Positions 12,238 to 25,010 of a DNA stretch of 64,000 nucleotides are shown here, piece by piece. Within the stretch, counting starts at the first letter, position 1. Each line of letters opens with the position of its first letter. The notes under the pieces are model-generated. The model did not search any database, was not told where the DNA came from, and saw nothing but the letters and a program-made list of their open reading frames with translations. The position numbers were made by a program, and so were the translations under genes. Origin of the DNA: Cryptomeria japonica (lineage: Eukaryota; Streptophyta; Pinopsida; Cupressales; Cupressaceae); NCBI RefSeq assembly GCF_030272615.1, contig NC_081410.1, positions 221,827,415 to 221,891,414 on the forward strand. The letters run 5' to 3'.

Positions 12238-15200
12238 CTAAAACAAATAAGAATATAGCTCTCTCATCTTCGTTGCATCCTCCCAAGTCGCCAAGGTCTC
12301 ATCATTTGGGTCCGATAGGACCCTTACCTGGTTGATGGTACAAACCTTGAGGATCAAATCCCAATGCTGTAGAATGTGCACGGTCTCCATGGCAAGTTGC
12401 CCGTCCTCAACCTGCAAAGAGTTCCAATTAAGAACTAGTGTCACATCAAAAAGATAAGGTCGAAGAACTGAAACATGAAAGACATCGTGGATGCAGGATA
12501 GAATCGGTGGCAAGGAAAGATGGTAGGCAACAGGTCTTATCCTCTCCAGAATCTCAAAAGGGTCAACAAACTGAGGTGCCAACTTAGAACCCTTTCCATA
12601 ACAGATCGGACTCTTCCACGGATGCACTCTCAAAAACACACGGTCCCCAACAAAAAACTGACGATCTACCCTATGAGCATCTGCATACTTCTTTTGCCTA
12701 TCCTGTGTAGCTACCAAATGCTCATGAATCCGCTCTACCCGTTGCTCCATCTCTCAAAGAATATTTGGTCCTACAAGCACCCTGTCCTCTAGCCTATCCC
12801 AACTCAAAGGAGTGCGGAAAGGACAACCATACAATGCCTGAAAGGGGGACATACCTATGGAGCTATGATATCCATTTTTATAAACAAACTTCACTAGATA
12901 GATATAATCCTCCCAGCGTGACTGCTGGTCCATCACATACATGCAAAGCATGTCTTCTAACACCCGATTCACCCGCTCAGTTTGACCATCTATCTCTGGG
13001 TGATAAGCTGAACTAAAGTTCAATTGAGTCCCCAAAGTATGTTGAAGTGAGGTCCATAATGCTGAGGTAAAGCCAAGATCTCTATCAAAGATGATCCACA
13101 TCGGAATCCCATGCAATCTCACTACATCTTCCAAGAAGACTCGTGCCACCACTGTTGCCGTATAGGAAGGTCGAATAGGAACAAAATGAGCAACCTTAGT
13201 CAATCTGTCAATGATAACCATGATAGCATCATGACAACATGAAGAGATAGGAAACCCAACAATGAAATCCATGGAAATGATATCGCATTTCCAATCTAGT
13301 ACCAAATTAGGTTGTAAAAGCCCTATCGGGTGCTTATGCTCTGCCTTCAACCTCTGGAAATCTAAACACTTCGACACAAAATCAGCAATGTCGCATTTCA
13401 TACCAGCCCAATGATAAATCTATCTAAGATTTGCATGCATCTTCTTGACACCTGGATGTGCCAAATAAGGTGCACGATGGGCCTCAATCATGATCAAAAC
13501 ACGAAGACCCTCCAAAGGAGGTACATAAATCCATCCAAGGTGACAAAGAAGTCCATCTACCTCAAGGTTATATCTAGAAAATCTACCCTCTAAAGGCCTT
13601 CCAGAGTCCATCATGGCTCTAACATCTTGATACCAAGTATCCTGAGGAAGAACTCCAAAAATCCTCTCTCTCAAGTCTACTCCAAGGGACAATACTAAAA
13701 CTTCATGCCGCCTATGACTCAAAGCATCTACCACCACATTCTCTTTCCCCTGAATATAATGAACCTCAAAATCATACTCACAAAAGAATTCCATCCATCT
13801 CTGTTGTCGAGCATTCAAGTTCAGCTGCGTAAATATATATTGCAGACTACGGTGATCACTATGTAGCTCAAACTGACGCCCTAACAATAAATGCCGCCAT
13901 CTAACCAAAGCATGAACTATAGCTACCAACTCTAAATCATGAACTGGATAGTTCAACTCGTGGTTCTTGAGTTTGTTAGACTCATAAGCAATCACACATC
14001 CATCCTGCATAAGCACTGCACCTATACCTTCCAAAGAGGCATCTGTGCATACCATAAAATCTCTAGATAGATTAGGAACTGCCAAAATCAGAGCACTGAC
14101 AAGGAGTTCCTTCAAGGTCTGAAAAGCTGCCTTACACTGTTCTGACCAAACAAGCTTCTTCCCTTTTCTCTTAAGAGAATTAATCGAGTGTCCTATCCGG
14201 GAAAAGCCTTCAATAAAGCGACAGTAATATCCGGCCAAACCCATAAAACTCTTAACTTCTGAAACGTTGCTTGGTGCTGGCCAATCAACAATGGCTTGGA
14301 TCTTTGAAGGATCCATGGATATACCTTCTCCTAAAACCACATGACCAAGATAGTTCACCTCAGACTGTAAGAAGTCACACTTTGCCAAATTGGCATAAAG
14401 TTGATTCTTTCTCAAGCACTGCAATACCTAATGTAAGTGACCCTCATGCTCTTCCATAGATAAGAATAAATCAGAATGACATCCAAGAATACAATGATGA
14501 AACGATCAAGGTAGGTGCTAAAAACCCCATTCATGAGGCTCATGAAAACTGAAGGCGTATTCGTCAACCCAAATGACAGCACTGTGAACTCATAGTGACC
14601 ATAATGAGTACGAAACATTGTCTTATGAATGTTTGCATCCTAAATGCACAACTGATGGTATCTAGATTTCAGGTCAATATTAGAGAGCACCTTGACTCCC
14701 TTAACCTGATCAAAAAGGTCATCTATACGAGGCAATGGATATCAATTCTGGATGGTTACCTTGTTCAGCTGTTGGTAATCAATGCATAACCGAAGAGAAC
14801 CATCCTTCTTCTTAATGAAGATAACAGGTGCATCCCAAGGAGAAACACTAGGACAAATGAATCGCTTGGCCAACAATTCCTCTATCTGCAACTTCAACTC
14901 ACTCAAATCTTGAGTAGTCATTCGATATGGATCTCTCAAAATAGGTTATGCACCACGAATCAAATCAATGCAAAAGTCTATGTCTCGCTTTGGAGGCATA
15001 CCAGGAATATCCAATGGAAACACATCAGCATACTCTTGAAGAATAGGGTGCCTATCAAGAGTGATTTCTCGACTCTCTGACTCATCCACATCCTCAAGAG
15101 TAACTGCAAAAAGCTGACACCCTCTACGCATCCACCGCTTAAGTTGCATAGCGAAAATCATACGTAAGGATATCGGTCTCTGAACTCTGACAATCTCCAC

Positions 15201-15650
15201 TTCTCTGCCAAGGTCATCTAAACACTCCACTGTCTTCTTGCGACAATCTACATGAGCACTGTGAGATGATAGCCAATCCATCCCCAAAACAACTCCAAGA
15301 ACCCAAAGGAATGACTCGAAGGTCAACTGAGGTAATTATGGTTCGTAGGTCCAACTCACAACTAGGAATAAAGGCATCTACAGAGGCACAGACACCTATA
15401 GCCAACTGTACTTGCCACCTATCCACCTACTTAGCAGACGTGAGTCCGCACCACTCCATAATGGATGAAGAAATGAAAGAATCTGAAGCATTGTAATCAA
15501 AAAGTATAGAGATAGGGATTCCATGCAACATACATGCTACCTCAATAACTGTACCCTGATGATCATCTTGGCGATCATCCACCACTGCAAACACTCTATG
15601 GGATCTCCCTGCATCTCCCACTATAGGCTCTGATGCTGGTGGCCTCTAAC
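12238..15650 (-). pseudogene. pol: Gypsy pol (protease-RT-RNase H-integrase-chromodomain-like), decayed
   Basis: Protease lies at 15621-15427, with the catalytic DSGAS-type motif changed to DYNAS. The next segment shifts frame near 15300 into 15326-14946, which contains LGMDWLSSH. RT follows (14939-14460); its YVDD-type box reads FLDVI, so the second catalytic Asp is lost. A frameshift near 14450 leads into RNase H (about 14100-13800, CTDAS and HSDHRSL motifs), then integrase (13401-12754) with D, D and E visible in DFIVG, FDRD and GQTERVNR. The tail (12360-12240) holds a chromodomain-like E.LATWE motif. Stops at 12751-12753 and between 13401 and 13420 split the frame. It is not functional as written. 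Confidence 0.9.
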
Positions 15651-16916
15651 TACCTATATTGTGGAAATGTTGAGGGTACTACGTAGCTCTGTGACCAAAC
15701 TGCCCACAGGAGAAGCAATCCTGTCTATTACCTGTCGGCCCACTAGACTACTGGAAACTTCCCTGGCTAGGGGCATGAGATGCACTCTACGAGGACTGCC
15801 CTGTCGGGCCCTATTTGTCCCTCTGCCAGTTCCTATTCTTCTTATAGTGAGAGTTTCCACCTTGTTGGCTCTATAACTATTTTGGTTTCAATGGTTGCTA
15901 CTACTACTACTGCTATCCACCCTTAGTGGGTGCCTGAAGAGTCTTAAATGGTGCAGCTGACTGGGACTGATTTCCCCGAGCTCTATTCCCACTCGAAGGT
16001 GCACTCCCTATCTACACACCTGTCTGACCACCAAGTGCACGGCTAAGGTTTGGCTCAACCAATCTGGCTTTTGCCATGACTATCTCCACTGAAGGTGGCT
16101 CAAACACCCTCACTCCTCCACTAATGTCGTCATTCAAACATCTCAAGAAGTGCTGAACAAGCATAGCCTCATCATTACCAATCCCGACATACTATTTGAG
16201 CTCACAGAACTTGTGCTCATACTGGTCTACTGGCATACCATACTAATGCAAGGTGTAGAACTCATCTGCTCGAGTCTGCCTCCACTGGGGTGAGAGAAAT
16301 CGTGCCCTGAATCTCTCCAAAAATAGCTCCCATGTTACGGTGTTAATGCACACACCGATCTTCTCCTCCTCTAATCTCCACCAGATTGAAGCAAAAATTT
16401 CAAGATGCATAATAGCACATATCACCTTGGTGTTGCTACTATATGGAAACATAGCGAAACACCAGTCCAAATTGATGAGCCAGGTCTCTGCCTTGAGACC
16501 GGTACCCATACCATCAAAGTAAGGAGGGTTGGACCTCATCAAGTCCTTTATGTGACCCAAAGAAGGTGAATCTCGGTCAGCTAGAATCTCCCTCCTCCTG
16601 GGTGATCTCTCCCTCTCTCTCTCTCCTTTAGAACCTGTTGATGCAGCTCCTCAACCTAAGCATGAATAGGCTGCTCAAAATCAGGCCTGTGGCCTAACCT
16701 AGCCAGAACCTCCTGAAACATCTGTCTCAGCTCTTCCCTTTCGGGAACCTGCTCTCCTGCATGCTGAGGATCCTGATGAACTGACTATTCTGGCTCAACA
16801 CTCACATGAGTGGGTGGTGGTGAAGGACTGTGATGGTCAGAACCACGACCCCATCCTCCACCTCTACCTCCCTTGCGGCCACCCGTACGACCACCTCCCC
16901 TAGCTTTCCTAGCCAT
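15651..16916 (-). pseudogene. gag: Gypsy gag, decayed
   Basis: The likely start is the ATG at 16916, giving an Arg/Gly-rich N-terminus followed by Ser/Pro-rich sequence. A frameshift leads into 16560-16243, a retrotransposon-gag core with ETWL, WW..LE and W..F...F patterns. A single zinc knuckle near 15720 reads CFSCGQFGH and then a stop and a Tyr where Trp and the last Cys would be expected; both changes fit G-to-A on this strand. Confidence 0.75.
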
Positions 16917-17054
16917 GACCTAGCACCACAAAAGAGAAAATGGTTCAGATCAACAGCAAGGATAAGACAAGAGAAACACAAACATTAAGACCTAAATAAA
17001 AAGGTCAATTGAAAGGCTCACTACAAACCTAGAGTACCTTGTGTTGAAACTTGG

Positions 17055-17066
17055 GCTCTAATACCA
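17055..17066 (-). other. Primer binding site, initiator tRNA-Met type
   Basis: On the minus strand it reads TGGTATTAGAGC, one transition from the consensus, two bases from the LTR edge. Confidence 0.85.
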
Positions 17067-17068
17067 AA

Positions 17069-18911
17069 TGTAATGCCTCGCCAGGAATCCTAAAGGAAAA
17101 CAACACAACTAGGAAACTAAAGGGTGAATTTTTTTTTTTTTAAGTTTTCAATAGCATAAAACTTACAATGCATTTCCTAATTCAATAAAAATTATTTTCC
17201 ATAATTTAATTAAAACAAATTTTCCCCAGAAAAATTTAAATAAAATAATTTCCCCTTAACTTATAAAACCCAAATAAATATAACTAAAATTAGATCTATT
17301 ACCATAGTAACTAAATAATTACCCAAAGATTACACAAATATTGACAGAACATCCATAGCCAAATATCAAAACTAAACCCCAACAAAAAGGGAATATTTTC
17401 TCTGGTAAACCCATTTCTCCCAAATCTTGCAATTTCCACGCACCATAAAAATCTTGGCAAAATTTGCCATATTAACTATCCCCAATCTTCTCAAAATTTT
17501 AATCTATTAACACCCAGGAAATAACTTCTTTCCATAAACTAGAAACTAATTTTAGAAATGGACTTTAGCTAAGAACAAGAAATAATCAGATAGTATATTA
17601 GATTTGACAAATATTTTAACACACATCATTCAGAAAGAAGAAAGAAATAAAATATTTTCTTTAAAACAAACAATCAAATGAAGCCACTCAACCTGGTATA
17701 GCTTTCCTCGAAGAAAATTTGTAGAAGAGAACCAATCCTTCAACAAGCTTCCAAATAAATTTCTCTTCACCTAAATCCCTGACTTGTTTCTTGTCTCCCT
17801 CTAAAATAAAGACATATTCCTCTTTTAAACTAAAATTCTAGGTTGCATATATTTTTCCCAAAAAACCCTAATATTTAATTTTAGTAATAAAAGCAACTTT
17901 ATTTTCTTTTCTAATTTTCTAACAAAGGATACGGTTACATGCAATAATTAAAAATCATTTTTCTTTCTTTTCTTTTCTCATGCAAATTAATTAATTTTCT
18001 AAATAAAGAAATTAAAGCAATACTTCAATTCAAATTAATTCTTTTATTCATTTATTTATTCTTTTATTCTTTTATTTATTTAAATTCTAGGAAACAATAA
18101 ATTAAATTAATCTAATTTATTTTTCACTAAAATTTAAATAAAATATATTTCCAATATCATGCAACTTGCAACTTAATTTAATAATTCCTTTTAATCAACT
18201 AAATTTATAATCTCAATGCATAAAATACATAATTCATAAATACCAACTATGAGATAACTCCATAAATTTAATTAATTAATTAAATACACTAAAACACACA
18301 AACTGAACAAACCTCAAGCAAATACTCATAAAAAGATCAAATGACAAAATACGAAAGCTGAACAAACTGACAGGATGACCAACTAACGACACTCACATGA
18401 GTGTAACTGAGTAAAATAGGTTCAACTACTACCTCCTCCACTTCCATCGAAAAATATAAGGCACGCTCAAACCTGTGAAGCCAAGTGGAGATGATACCCC
18501 GTACCTACCCGGTACTTGTACCTGCAATATCCTACATCACGGAACCACACATGCATATATACAATATAGAAAACATGGAATACACACCGATGAAGGAGAA
18601 TCATGACATTTTCTATCTCACCGGAGTAAGTGAATGAAAAGCGTCCCCTTGCATCCAATACACTCGCAGACACTCAACATATAATTTCACATTGCATAGA
18701 TAAAGTAAAGTGTCACTACATAGCAATAATCCATAAAATGCCATAAATCACAAGTACTAAAATACTACAAATAAATTATGCATCTCATATCCAGATAAAG
18801 CATGAAATAGTGTCATATAAGTCTGAATAACACATCATGGTAATGTATCCACTGAAAGTAAACAATAATAAAATATGAGTCTAATAAGTTCAAATGAGTA
18901 GGGGTACTACA
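17069..18911 (-). repeat. 5' LTR of the chromovirus-type Gypsy (1843 bp)
   Basis: Full-length partner of 10363-12202. It ends at the TSD GACTT (18912-18916). Both LTRs share outer segments with the solo LTR at 26023-29606. Confidence 0.9.
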
Positions 18912-18916
18912 GACTT

Positions 18917-19148
18917 GCACTAGCAGCGAAGGGAACATTTGGTCTTGTCGATAGCCGATGAGGCTATCAGTAAGAGATATACCAATGGAGACCTGATTTC
19001 TCGGGTGCCATCAGAATTCTGACGTTGGCGAGCACCATCAAAATATCTAACAATAAGTTTTCGAGGGATGCGTTTGTAGGCAGTCCAATGAAAAATAGTC
19101 AGAATTCTAATGCGCGACCGTTGGAATTGAGCTCCAAATGTACTAGTG
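18917..19148. mobile_element. CACTA-like transposon remnant, right piece with terminus
   Basis: It continues the element cut at 10362. It ends TACTAGTG, the reverse complement of a CACTAGTA terminus. Read inward on the minus strand, it begins CACTAGTACATTTGG, closely matching the inward end at 61533 (CACTAGTACATTCGG). This shared end supports one CACTA-like family. It abuts a gag remnant, so it was probably inserted in that gag. Confidence 0.6.
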
Positions 19149-19501
19149 TGGAAATGTAAGATGTCATGCATTTAGTAGATTTGGACATATGACTAACCAA
19201 TGCATATCAAAATGAAATCAAGGAAATCAAGGGGTTAACAAGGTAATTCAGAAAAACAATATTGTTTGTTATGAATGCAACAATATTGGGCATATTGCTA
19301 AATATTGCAGAAGTAAGAACCCACAAACAACTAATGGAAATGCAGATAAGAAGGGAAAATAAAAAGTGGAAGACATCAGGAAGCAACATGAGAAGAGATG
19401 GGTAAGAAGATCTGATATGCCACAGGAAGAACACCTGGTAGAAGCATCAGGTCCTACACCGGTAGAAAACACAACCGATAAGTAAGGCACTCGGTATAAA
19501 G
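19149..19501 (+). pseudogene. gag: gag fragment of non-autonomous element copy 2
   Basis: The plus-strand translation aligns with the C-terminal part of the gag at 5420-6547: a damaged knuckle (C, then Phe for the second Cys, then FGHMTNQC), a second knuckle CYECNNIGHIAKYC, and a tail ending PTPVEN near 19470. Two stops interrupt it. Everything upstream is missing because the CACTA-like element ends at 19148. Confidence 0.75.
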
Positions 19502-19716
19502 GGTAGTAAAATTATTGAAGATCATGCAAATACCCCGGATTTGGTCTATAGTAAGAAAATTATGATTGTAGATGGGTGCTTAGGAGATTTCAGTTGTTTA
19601 CTCGAACCTACTCATAGACTATGTGAATCAGTCAAGCCTAACCAACAACATTTATGACAATGAAAAATTAGGGTTAACGACAATAAACGAGAAAAGTAAA
19701 TTTATTTTCTTCACAC
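19502..19716 (+). other. gag-ORF2 spacer of copy 2, left part
   Basis: Non-coding DNA between the gag remnant and the Copia insertion. It resumes at 58171, so the spacer and ORF2 of copy 2 lie 38 kb away. Nothing else is seen in it. Confidence 0.5.
19712..19716. repeat. Target-site duplication CACAC (partner at 58166-58170)
   Basis: CACAC precedes the Copia 5' LTR and follows the end of its 3' LTR at 58165, proving that one Copia insertion spans 19717-58165 with later insertions inside it. Confidence 0.9.
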
Positions 19717-20780
19717 TGTTGGTATTTTGGTATGGTTTTGTCATTGATGTCAACACCTAATGAAACACTAGCACTTTGGAGATCTAGCAACATTCACTGC
19801 CAAGCAAGTAACTATTGCACAGTTACTGGTATATGGTTCACCGACAGGATATAATGTTCACCGGTACCTGGAATGATATGGAAGACACTTGGTAATGTCT
19901 AAGACATCATGTGGACACTTTGTTTTGAAGAATTAATTATTGGTATATTCATATTTGCATATTTTCTCTTACTGGCAAATAGGTCCAGGGTTATCTAGGG
20001 TTACACTGATAGGTTTATCTTTTCCAGATCAGCATGGCACGCTATGGAGATGATTTATAATTGTTATAAATGCATTAAGCCGACATGTTTAATCAATTAT
20101 TGCATCGGATATTATATTGTATGTAAAATATTTTTATTGTAATATCTTGTAGAGCTGACCTACTAAAATTGGTCTTAGGGTATGGTATAAATGTAAGATC
20201 TTATTTGTAAGATCGAATGTGGAATGCGAAAAAGAATTGTGTGAAGGTATACGCGAGATTAAGCAGAGGAATACACAAAGAAATCATTTGAAGGTGAAGC
20301 TAGGTTTTTATAGAAGCATATTAGCATTACACTGGTACTGAATCCAGCATATGAAGATGCTATTTTGTGCAGTACATTCTTATTGGATTTAACAATCCAA
20401 CTGTAGTCAGTGTGACTCCCATTTGTGATTGAGCAGTGAGCTCTAGGTTGTTGGCCTTTCTGCATGTGTAGACCCCATTTATGTACACTTACTATCTGCA
20501 GTAGTATCATCTGATTGTGGGTAAGGCTTCCCACCATGTTTTTTCCCCTTACAGGGTTTCCATGTACAAATATTGGTGTGATGTGTTGTGGATGACTCTA
20601 TGTTTATGTTTCATGCATTAATCTTTATCGGTATAGCAATTTACTGTTAACACTGTCTACCAATACACTTAACTGGTTTACTAGTATTAAGCATTAAGTT
20701 GTTTAATTGGTTTTTGGTTTAAGTTCATTAGACAACTGATTCACTCCCCCCCCCCTCTCAATTTTCTCTGGGACCTAACA
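19717..20780 (+). repeat. 5' LTR of Sirevirus-like Copia (1064 bp)
   Basis: Begins TGTTGGTATTTTGG and ends GGGACCTAACA. The 3' LTR copy is found in three pieces: 25279-26022, 29607-29861 and 58094-58165. A TATAAAT box at 20186-20192 is kept in the 3' copy (25748-25754). Many differences between the copies are C/T or G/A, for example ACCGG against ACTGG. Confidence 0.9.
20186..20192 (+). promoter_or_regulatory. Putative TATA box in LTR
   Basis: TATAAAT, inside GGTATGGTATAAATGTAAG, identical in the 3' LTR at 25748. Position in the LTR is plausible for the U3 promoter; no start site can be seen. Confidence 0.45.
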
Positions 20781-20782
20781 AT

Positions 20783-20794
20783 TGGTATTAGAGC
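20783..20794 (+). other. Primer binding site, initiator tRNA-Met type
   Basis: TGGTATTAGAGC, two bases after the LTR end. Confidence 0.9.
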
Positions 20795-20836
20795 CTTGTC
20801 CTCTTTTGCAGAAGTTTAACAACTTGAGGAGATCCA

Positions 20837-23800
20837 ATGTCTACTAATTATTTCAGGAAGGACAGTCCTAAACTTGATGGAACCAACTATGGGATATGGA
20901 AGATCAGGATGGAGACACATCTGAATTGCATCGGTAAAGACATTTGGGAAGTTACAAAGAATGGTTATACTGCTGCTGTAGCTGGTCAGACTGCTCCAAC
21001 TACCTTAGCTAAAGATAAAGAGAATGATTGCAAAGCAAGAGAAGCACTTTTGAGCACATTATCAGATCAACAAATCATGGGATTATCAGATAGGTCTACT
21101 GCTAAAGCTATTTGGGATCATTTGGAAACACTAAATGAAGGAGATTCCATAGTCAAGATTGCAAAACTTGAAAGCTTCCGAGTTAGGTATGAACATCTGA
21201 AAATGGAAGAAGATGAAAGGATTTCTGCTTTTATGGAAAGAGTAAATGAAATTGTTTTAGGTATTAAATGTTGTGGAGGAACCTTGAGTGAGGATGAAAT
21301 TATTTCAAAAATCTTAAGAGGATTGCCACTGGCATATAAAATGAAGGTTACTACTATAAATGAATTGAGAACAATGCCTAATACATCAGTAACTAGGGAT
21401 ACATTGATTGGAAAACTTTCAGCCTTTGAAATTGAGGAATTTGGTCTTGTTGCTACTATAAAAACTGATTTGGGCTTTAAAGCATCAACATCATCTGCTC
21501 CATCATTTGACAAATTAGTCTGGAAAGCCTTTTTATGCATGAGAACTTGAAGAAACCAGGAAGGAGAATGAAGAGCTTGAAGAACTTGAAGCACTATTTG
21601 CAAGAAAAATGCCAAAAGGTCCAATTGGAAGTAAGTATGAAGGTAAAGCACCCTTTAAATGTTTTAACTGTAATAAGATTGGTCATATGGCTTCAAGATG
21701 CCCTAATAGACATGCTAGACTAAGAGAAGAAGCTAGGAGAACATACAAGCCTAATCCTGAATATCAGAGATATAGATTTAAGAGGAACAAAGACAAATCC
21801 TGTTACATTGTTGATGAAGGTGTGACTAATGATTCTGATGAGGATCCAACAGACAATGGATGGGTTTTTGTTGCTATAAGAGAAGATCAACCGGCACCTA
21901 CTGCTCAACCGGTAGAACAAGCCCTAGCAGCTAAAGTTGAAGCAAAGGATGAATGGATCATTGACTCAAGATGCTCACATCACATGACAAGAGACAAAGG
22001 TAAATTATTGAACTTTCAAGAATACAATGGAGGTTTAGTAAGATTTGGAGATGGCAAAGCCTGTTCAATCAAAGGTAAGGGTTCAATATCTCTTGATGGT
22101 AAGCATAACACTATAAATGTCTACTATGTTGAAGGTTTAAAGCATAATCTTTTTAGTGTTGGTCAATTAGTTGAGAAAGGATTTCAGTTACAATTTAAAA
22201 ATGGAAAATGCAAAATCATGAATAGAACTGGTTTGGAAATTGCAACCGGTAATCAGACTAGAGGTAATATCTTTCATTTGAATAATAGTGAAAAGGCATG
22301 CTTGATTGCACATATAGATGAAAGTTGGTTATGGCATAAGAGACTATGTCATGTAAACTTTGATTGCATGGTAAAAATCAGTACTTCTAAGGCAGTTGGA
22401 GATCTACCTAAAATTGTGAAACCTCATAATACAATTTGTAAGGAATATCAATTTGGAAAACAAGTTAGAGCTAGTTTCAAAAGTATTCTAGAAAAATCCA
22501 ATAATGCTCTTGATTTGATTCACACTGATTTATGTGGTCCAGCTAGAACTAAAACCCTACAAGGTGATATATATTTTATGCTAATTATTGATGATTATTC
22601 TAGAATGTGTTGGGTTACTTTTCTCAGAGAAAAATCAGAAGCACTTGGAAATTTCAAACTGTTCAAAGCAATGGTTGAGAATGAAACCGGTAAGAAAATC
22701 AAATGTTTAAGATCAGATCAAGGAGGAGAATTCACATCTAAGGACTTTAATACATTCTGTGAAGTGAATGGAATTAGAAGACAGTTATTAGCACCTCAGA
22801 CACCACAATAGAATGGAGTTGTTGAAAGGAAAAATAGAACTATCTTGGATGCAGCAAGAAGTATGTTATTTGAAGCAAATCTACCACATGTGTATTGGAG
22901 AGAAGCAGTTAGCACTATTGTCTATACATTCAACAAAGTTCACATCAAAGGTGAAACCGGTAAGACCCCTCATGAACTATGGTTTGGTAATACTCCTACT
23001 CTTAAGTATTTCAAAATTTTTGGAAGTCAATGTTATATTAGAAGAGATGAGTATATTGGAAAATTTGATCCTAGAAGTGATGAAGGAATATTTCTTGGTT
23101 ATTCATCTAAGAGCAAGGCATATAGATTTTTTAATAAGAGATTGCAGAAAATTGTTGAGAGTACAAATGTAAAGATTGATGAACAATTCAGAGGAACTTC
23201 AAGGTATATAGACTCTGAATTGGCAACATAAAATGTGACAAATGAACCTACACCCAATCCACCAGTACAGAATGAAGATCCAGTTACCCCGGTATCATCA
23301 GAGGATTCCACAATAATTGAAGAACAACAGCAAACTAAGACACCCCAGTATGTAAGATTGAATCATTCTGAAGATCAGATAATTGGAAACAAATTTAAAG
23401 GAGTTATGATAAGAGGAAGATTGGAAAATGAAGAGCTATGTCTTATTTCTCAAATTGAACCATCATATATCAATGAGGCATGTGAAGATAAATTTTGGAT
23501 TAAAGCTATGGAAGAAGAATTAGGACAAATTGAGAAAAATAATACTTGGACATTAGTTCCCTGGCTTAAAGATAAAAATGTAATTGGAACCAAATGGGTA
23601 TTTAGAAACAAACTTAATGAAGATGGTAAGGTTGTCAGAAATAAAGCAAGACTAGTGTGTAAGGGATATTCTCAGAAAGAAGGAGTTGATTACAATGAAA
23701 CCTTTGCACCGGTAGCCAGAATTGAGGCAGTTAGATTATTCTTGGCTTTTGCAGCTCACAAGGAATACAAAGTTTATCAAATGGATATTAAATATGCATT

Positions 23801-24933
23801 TTTGAATGGAGATCTTGAAGAGGAAGTATATATTGAACAACCTGATGGATTTTCTTTTACAAATGACAATGATATGGTTTGCAGGTTAAGAAAAGCTCTG
23901 TATGGATTAAAACAAGCCCCAAGAGCTTGGTATGCAAGGTTGGATAAGTATCTTTTAAAGATTAGTTTTACTAAAGGAAATGCAGATAGCAATTTATATT
24001 ACAAAATAACTAATGATGACATCTTGATTATTGAAGTATTTGTTGATGATATAATCTTTGGAGGAGAAGATGGATTATATAAGGAATTTTCTATTAAAAT
24101 GCAGCAAGAATTTGAAATGTCTATGATTGGAGAAATAAAATTCTTTTTAGGATTGTAGATTTCACAGACTGATAAAGGTATATTTTTTAGTCAATCCAAG
24201 TACTTGAAAGAATTACTAAAGAAATTTGGGATGGAGAACTCTAAACCAGTAAGCACACCTATGACTACAAATGACAAATTATCTCAAAGGGATGAATCTA
24301 CACCTATTAATCCAACTAGATACAAATCTATGATAAGAGATTTACTGTATTTAACACAAACCAGGCCTGATATTATGAATGCAGTATGTATTGTTTCTAG
24401 ATTTCAAAGTAATCCTAGGGAAAATCATGAATCAGCGGTAAAAAGGATTTTCCAGTATTTACAAGGCACAACAAATCTTGGATTATGGTATCCTAAAGAT
24501 GAAAACTTTGACCTATGTGCATACACAGCTTGGAAAAAGATTACTTTCTTGGTTGAGTAAGAAATAGAGTTGTACATCTTTATCAACAGTAGAATCAGAA
24601 TATGTTGCAGCAACAACTAACTGTACACGGGTACTATGGCTTAAGCAAATGTTGAAAGACATAAAGGTAAAATGCAAGGAACCCATTACTATATATTGTG
24701 ATAACACTGCAGCAATTGATATATCTAAGAATCCGGTATTACATTCTAAAACAAAACATGTTTCTATCAAATTGAATTTTCTAAGGGAAAAAGTTGAATA
24801 AAAGGAGATAAAACTGGTTTATGTGAATACTAAAGAACAACTTGCAGATATTTTCACAAAACCTTTGCCTAAGGAGACCTTTGAATATCTTAGAGATCAG
24901 CTTGGAGTTATACCACCACCGGTAGAGACTTAG
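20837..24933 (+). pseudogene. gag-pol: Copia gag-pol polyprotein, decayed
   Basis: The gag start (20837) has an LDGTNYGIW motif and UBN2-type gag core. A one-base slip near 21530 changes frame, after which everything to 24560 is in one frame. Visible motifs are: knuckle CFNC..GH..C (21657); protease DSRCSHHMT, where the Gly of DSG is Arg; HKRLCH before integrase; integrase D, D, E (HTDLCGP, RSDQGGEF, VVERKNRT); RT with [20 protein letters not shown] and FVDDIIFGG; and RNase H with a deletion of about 70 bp near 24530 that removes the first catalytic region. In-frame stops are at 22809, 23229 and 24156, with another TAG in RNase H. The end is set at the TAG after PPPVET. Confidence 0.9.
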
Positions 24934-25010
24934 ACAGTTGATGATTATCATCAACCGACAGAATTGAAAGACAAATCTTTTACTCCGGTCTTTGTTGAGG
25001 AAGCTACTTC

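Larger units (their letters stand above)
10363..18911 (-). mobile_element. Ty3/Gypsy chromovirus-type element (Tekay-like), decayed
   Basis: The 8.5-kb element has LTRs of 1840 and 1843 bp (TGTAGTACCC...GGGCATTACA on the minus strand), an iMet primer site at 17066-17055, a polypurine tract at 12203-12217 and a 5-bp TSD. Gag-pol order on the minus strand is gag, protease, RT, RNase H, integrase, chromodomain-like tail. Integrase after RT marks Ty3/Gypsy; the C-terminal tail and long LTRs suggest the Tekay/Del branch (inference). Several stops and at least three frameshifts make it inactive. It sits inside a CACTA-like transposon. Confidence 0.9.
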
